From Fictibacillus nanhaiensis (GTDB taxonomy: Bacteria > Bacillota > Bacilli > Bacillales > Fictibacillaceae), in assembly GCF_019801215.1 (NCBI RefSeq), contig NZ_JAHVJO010000001.1, positions 868,001-932,000 on the forward strand: a DNA stretch of 64,000 bases, given 5' to 3'. The notes under the pieces are model-generated. The model saw only the letters and a program-made list of their open reading frames with translations, did no database searches and was not told where the DNA came from. This document shows positions 62,205 to 64,000 of the stretch, piece after piece. Every line of letters starts with the position of its first letter. The first letter of the stretch is position 1. The translations under genes and the position numbers were made by a program.

Positions 62205-63952
62205 CCTTTTTCACCCCCTTGCGCGATCAGTGTTTCAAGAGCTTGCCTTTCATACGTCTCTTTATACCAGCCTTCAACCCCTAATAAAGAATGATGTGTA
62301 CCTCTTTGTGCGATCGTTCCGTTTTCTAATACGATAATCAAATCGCAATGGGCAATAGAGGAAAGTCGATGAGCGGTAATGATTGTTGTTTTATTTTGTC
62401 TTTTTTTCTTTAAGTTTTGAAGAATGTCTTCTTCTGTTTTAGCATCTACTGCGGAAAGAGAGTCGTCTAATATTAGAATCTCAGGGTTCGTAATAAGAGC
62501 TCTAGCGATTGAGATTCTTTGTTTTTGACCTCCTGATAACGTAACACCCCTCTCCCCTACAACGGTTTCATAGCCATATTTGAACTGAGAAATATCCTGA
62601 TGGATGGACGCCAGTTGTGCAGCTTCTTTTATCTCTGAAAAAGGAGAATCAATCCTAGCAAACGCGATATTTTCTGCGATCGTTGCGGAGAACAGAAAAT
62701 GATCTTGAGGAACATAACCTATTGCTGCTCTTAATTGATCTAACTTATAATCACTAATATCCATTCCGTTTAGGATGATGTCATCTCGATTTAAGTTAAA
62801 TTCCCGTAAAAGCAGTCGGCATAATGTTGTTTTTCCGCTGCCCGTTTTTCCGACAATTCCAAGCGTCTGCCCTTTCTCTAACGTAAAATGAATAGTTGAC
62901 AGTACTGGTGTATTTTCCACATAGCAAAATTCTTCTAAGTGAAAAGATATGTCTCCGTTAGGAGGAACATTCACCGATCCTTTATCCTCGATCTCTTCGT
63001 TTACTGCGAGCAATGCTTCCACTCGATCATAGGAGGCTCTCCCTCTTTCAACAATGTTGAACAGCCATCCAAATGCTAACATCGGCCAGATCAACAATCC
63101 GAGATAGCTAGTGAACGAAACAAGCTGTCCTATCGTCAGTTCGTTGCGAATTACAAGGACGGATCCATAACTGACAGCCAAGAAAAAAGAGATTCCGATA
63201 ATAAGAGAGATGGTTGGGTCAAATAATGAATCAATTCGAGCTACAGCCATATTCTTTTTTACAGCGTCTTGAGAAAGAGATGTAAAACTATTAATATCGT
63301 CCTCTTCTTGTCCAAATGCCTTTATTACACGTGTTCCTGATATACTCTCCTGCACCTTATCATTCAAGGTCGAAAAAGCTTCTTGTGCACGGTGAAATCT
63401 TTTATGTAGAAGTGTTCCGTATTTATTCGTTGCCCAAGCCATGACAGGCAATGGCAACAAGCTAACCAAAGTCAGCTTCCAGCTAATCGTCGATGCCATC
63501 GCGATCAATGTAAAACCGCCCATCATTAAGGAATCGACTAAAGTTAGCACTCCATCCCCAGCAGTTTGCTGAATGGCTTGGAGATCATTGGTTGAATGCG
63601 CCATCAGGTCTCCCACTCGGCGTTTTTGATAAAATTCCTGTGATTTTTTTGTAAAGTGTTTATATAATCTATTCCGGAGAAGCATTGAAAGCTTTACAGC
63701 AGCACCGAATATTAAGATTCTCCAAATATAGCGAAGGACATAGATTCCTATGGCGATTCCAATAAGCAAACCTCCAAACTGCCATAGCAGCTCATCCGTC
63801 AATGACCCTTCTTTAATATGGTCAACGATTAAACCGACAATTTTTGGGGGCACTAATAGCCCAAGTGAAACAAAGGCTAGCATTACGATACCACCTAAAT
63901 ATCGCCATTTTTCTTGTTTGAAGTACCACATTAATTGTATAAAGACTTTCAA
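62201..63952 (-). CDS. ABC exporter half-transporter, degenerate-site subunit
   Basis: 583 residues, TTG start behind GGGGG. Walker A GKTGSGKTT near residue 365, signature LSGGQKQRISIARAL near 475. The Walker B reads LILDDSLSAVD, with aspartate where the partner has the catalytic glutamate, as expected for one subunit of a heterodimeric exporter. BmrC (YheI) of Bacillus is closely similar in length and sequence. Confidence 0.85.
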   Translation of the reverse strand: MKVFIQLMWYFKQEKWRYLGGIVMLAFVSLGLLVPPKIVGLIVDHIKEGSLTDELLWQFGGLLIGIAIGIYVLRYIWRILIFGAAVKLSMLLRNRLYKHFTKKSQEFYQKRRVGDLMAHSTNDLQAIQQTAGDGVLTLVDSLMMGGFTLIAMASTISWKLTLVSLLPLPVMAWATNKYGTLLHKRFHRAQEAFSTLNDKVQESISGTRVIKAFGQEEDDINSFTSLSQDAVKKNMAVARIDSLFDPTISLIIGISFFLAVSYGSVLVIRNELTIGQLVSFTSYLGLLIWPMLAFGWLFNIVERGRASYDRVEALLAVNEEIEDKGSVNVPPNGDISFHLEEFCYVENTPVLSTIHFTLEKGQTLGIVGKTGSGKTTLCRLLLREFNLNRDDIILNGMDISDYKLDQLRAAIGYVPQDHFLFSATIAENIAFARIDSPFSEIKEAAQLASIHQDISQFKYGYETVVGERGVTLSGGQKQRISIARALITNPEILILDDSLSAVDAKTEEDILQNLKKKRQNKTTIITAHRLSSIAHCDLIIVLENGTIAQRGTHHSLLGVEGWYKETYERQALETLIAQGGEKG

Positions 63953-64000
63953 TTGCTGTTCCCCCTTGTATGCGTATCAAAAACAAGTATAGTTTACCAA

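Overview
The window is an ordinary-GC, low-GC-Firmicute chromosome segment from a spore-forming Bacillaceae. The evidence is several small acid-soluble spore protein genes (tlp, sspN, sspO, sspP), the yneP-yneQ-yneR and ccdA-ccdC-yneK neighbours known from Bacillus, a fused two-GTPase dynamin (DynA), and strong AGGAGG ribosome binding sites with frequent TTG starts. It is a Sec-decoding relative, possibly Fictibacillus-like, but the genus is a guess.

Layout. 1-6.7 kb: end of an acetate-type symporter, an amino-acid permease, cvfB, yycC, fhs, a 2Fe-2S ferredoxin and an HD hydrolase. 7-12.5 kb: a divergent pair of RNase H-like genes, an EamA transporter, the YpcP exonuclease, a probable 6S RNA gene, small spore-former genes, and a surface protein gene broken by two in-frame stops. 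12.6-22.3 kb: a lysine/beta-lysine locus (kamA, yokU, yodT, yodS, yodR, yodQ, an extra GabT-type aminotransferase, yodP) with a PAS-sigma54 activator and a clear -24/-12 promoter before kamA. 22.3-43 kb: housekeeping and accessory genes (TRIC channel, PHP phosphoesterase, sulfurtransferase, zwf, cyclase, MFS pump, patA, a MurE paralogue with altered motifs, dynA, cshA, NhaC-type antiporter, UDG-like protein, psd, yneR/Q/P). 42.5-47.9 kb: spore proteins around aconitase. 47.9-56.6 kb: the selenium island. 56.6-64 kb: yneK, a decayed transposase, ccdC, a lone MrpB, ccdA, a VanY/LdcB-type carboxypeptidase and a heterodimeric ABC exporter.

The selenium island is the most interesting region. It holds selA, selD, selB and tRNA-Sec(UCA), plus two genes whose reading frames contain UGA: selD itself (UGA at 49777-49779) and a SelW-like Rdx protein with a CxxU motif (UGA at 49598-49600). 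Both have a hairpin just after the UGA. selB heads a tightly packed operon with a glycosyltransferase resembling the selenosugar synthase SenB and a complete PhnD/PhnE/PhnC-type ABC importer. I infer that this operon couples import of a selenium compound to selenophosphate use, both for Sec and for a possible selenosugar. No SenA-like gene is visible, so any product would differ from, or be completed outside, the known selenoneine route. A cluster of DnaA boxes lies between selB and tRNA-Sec.
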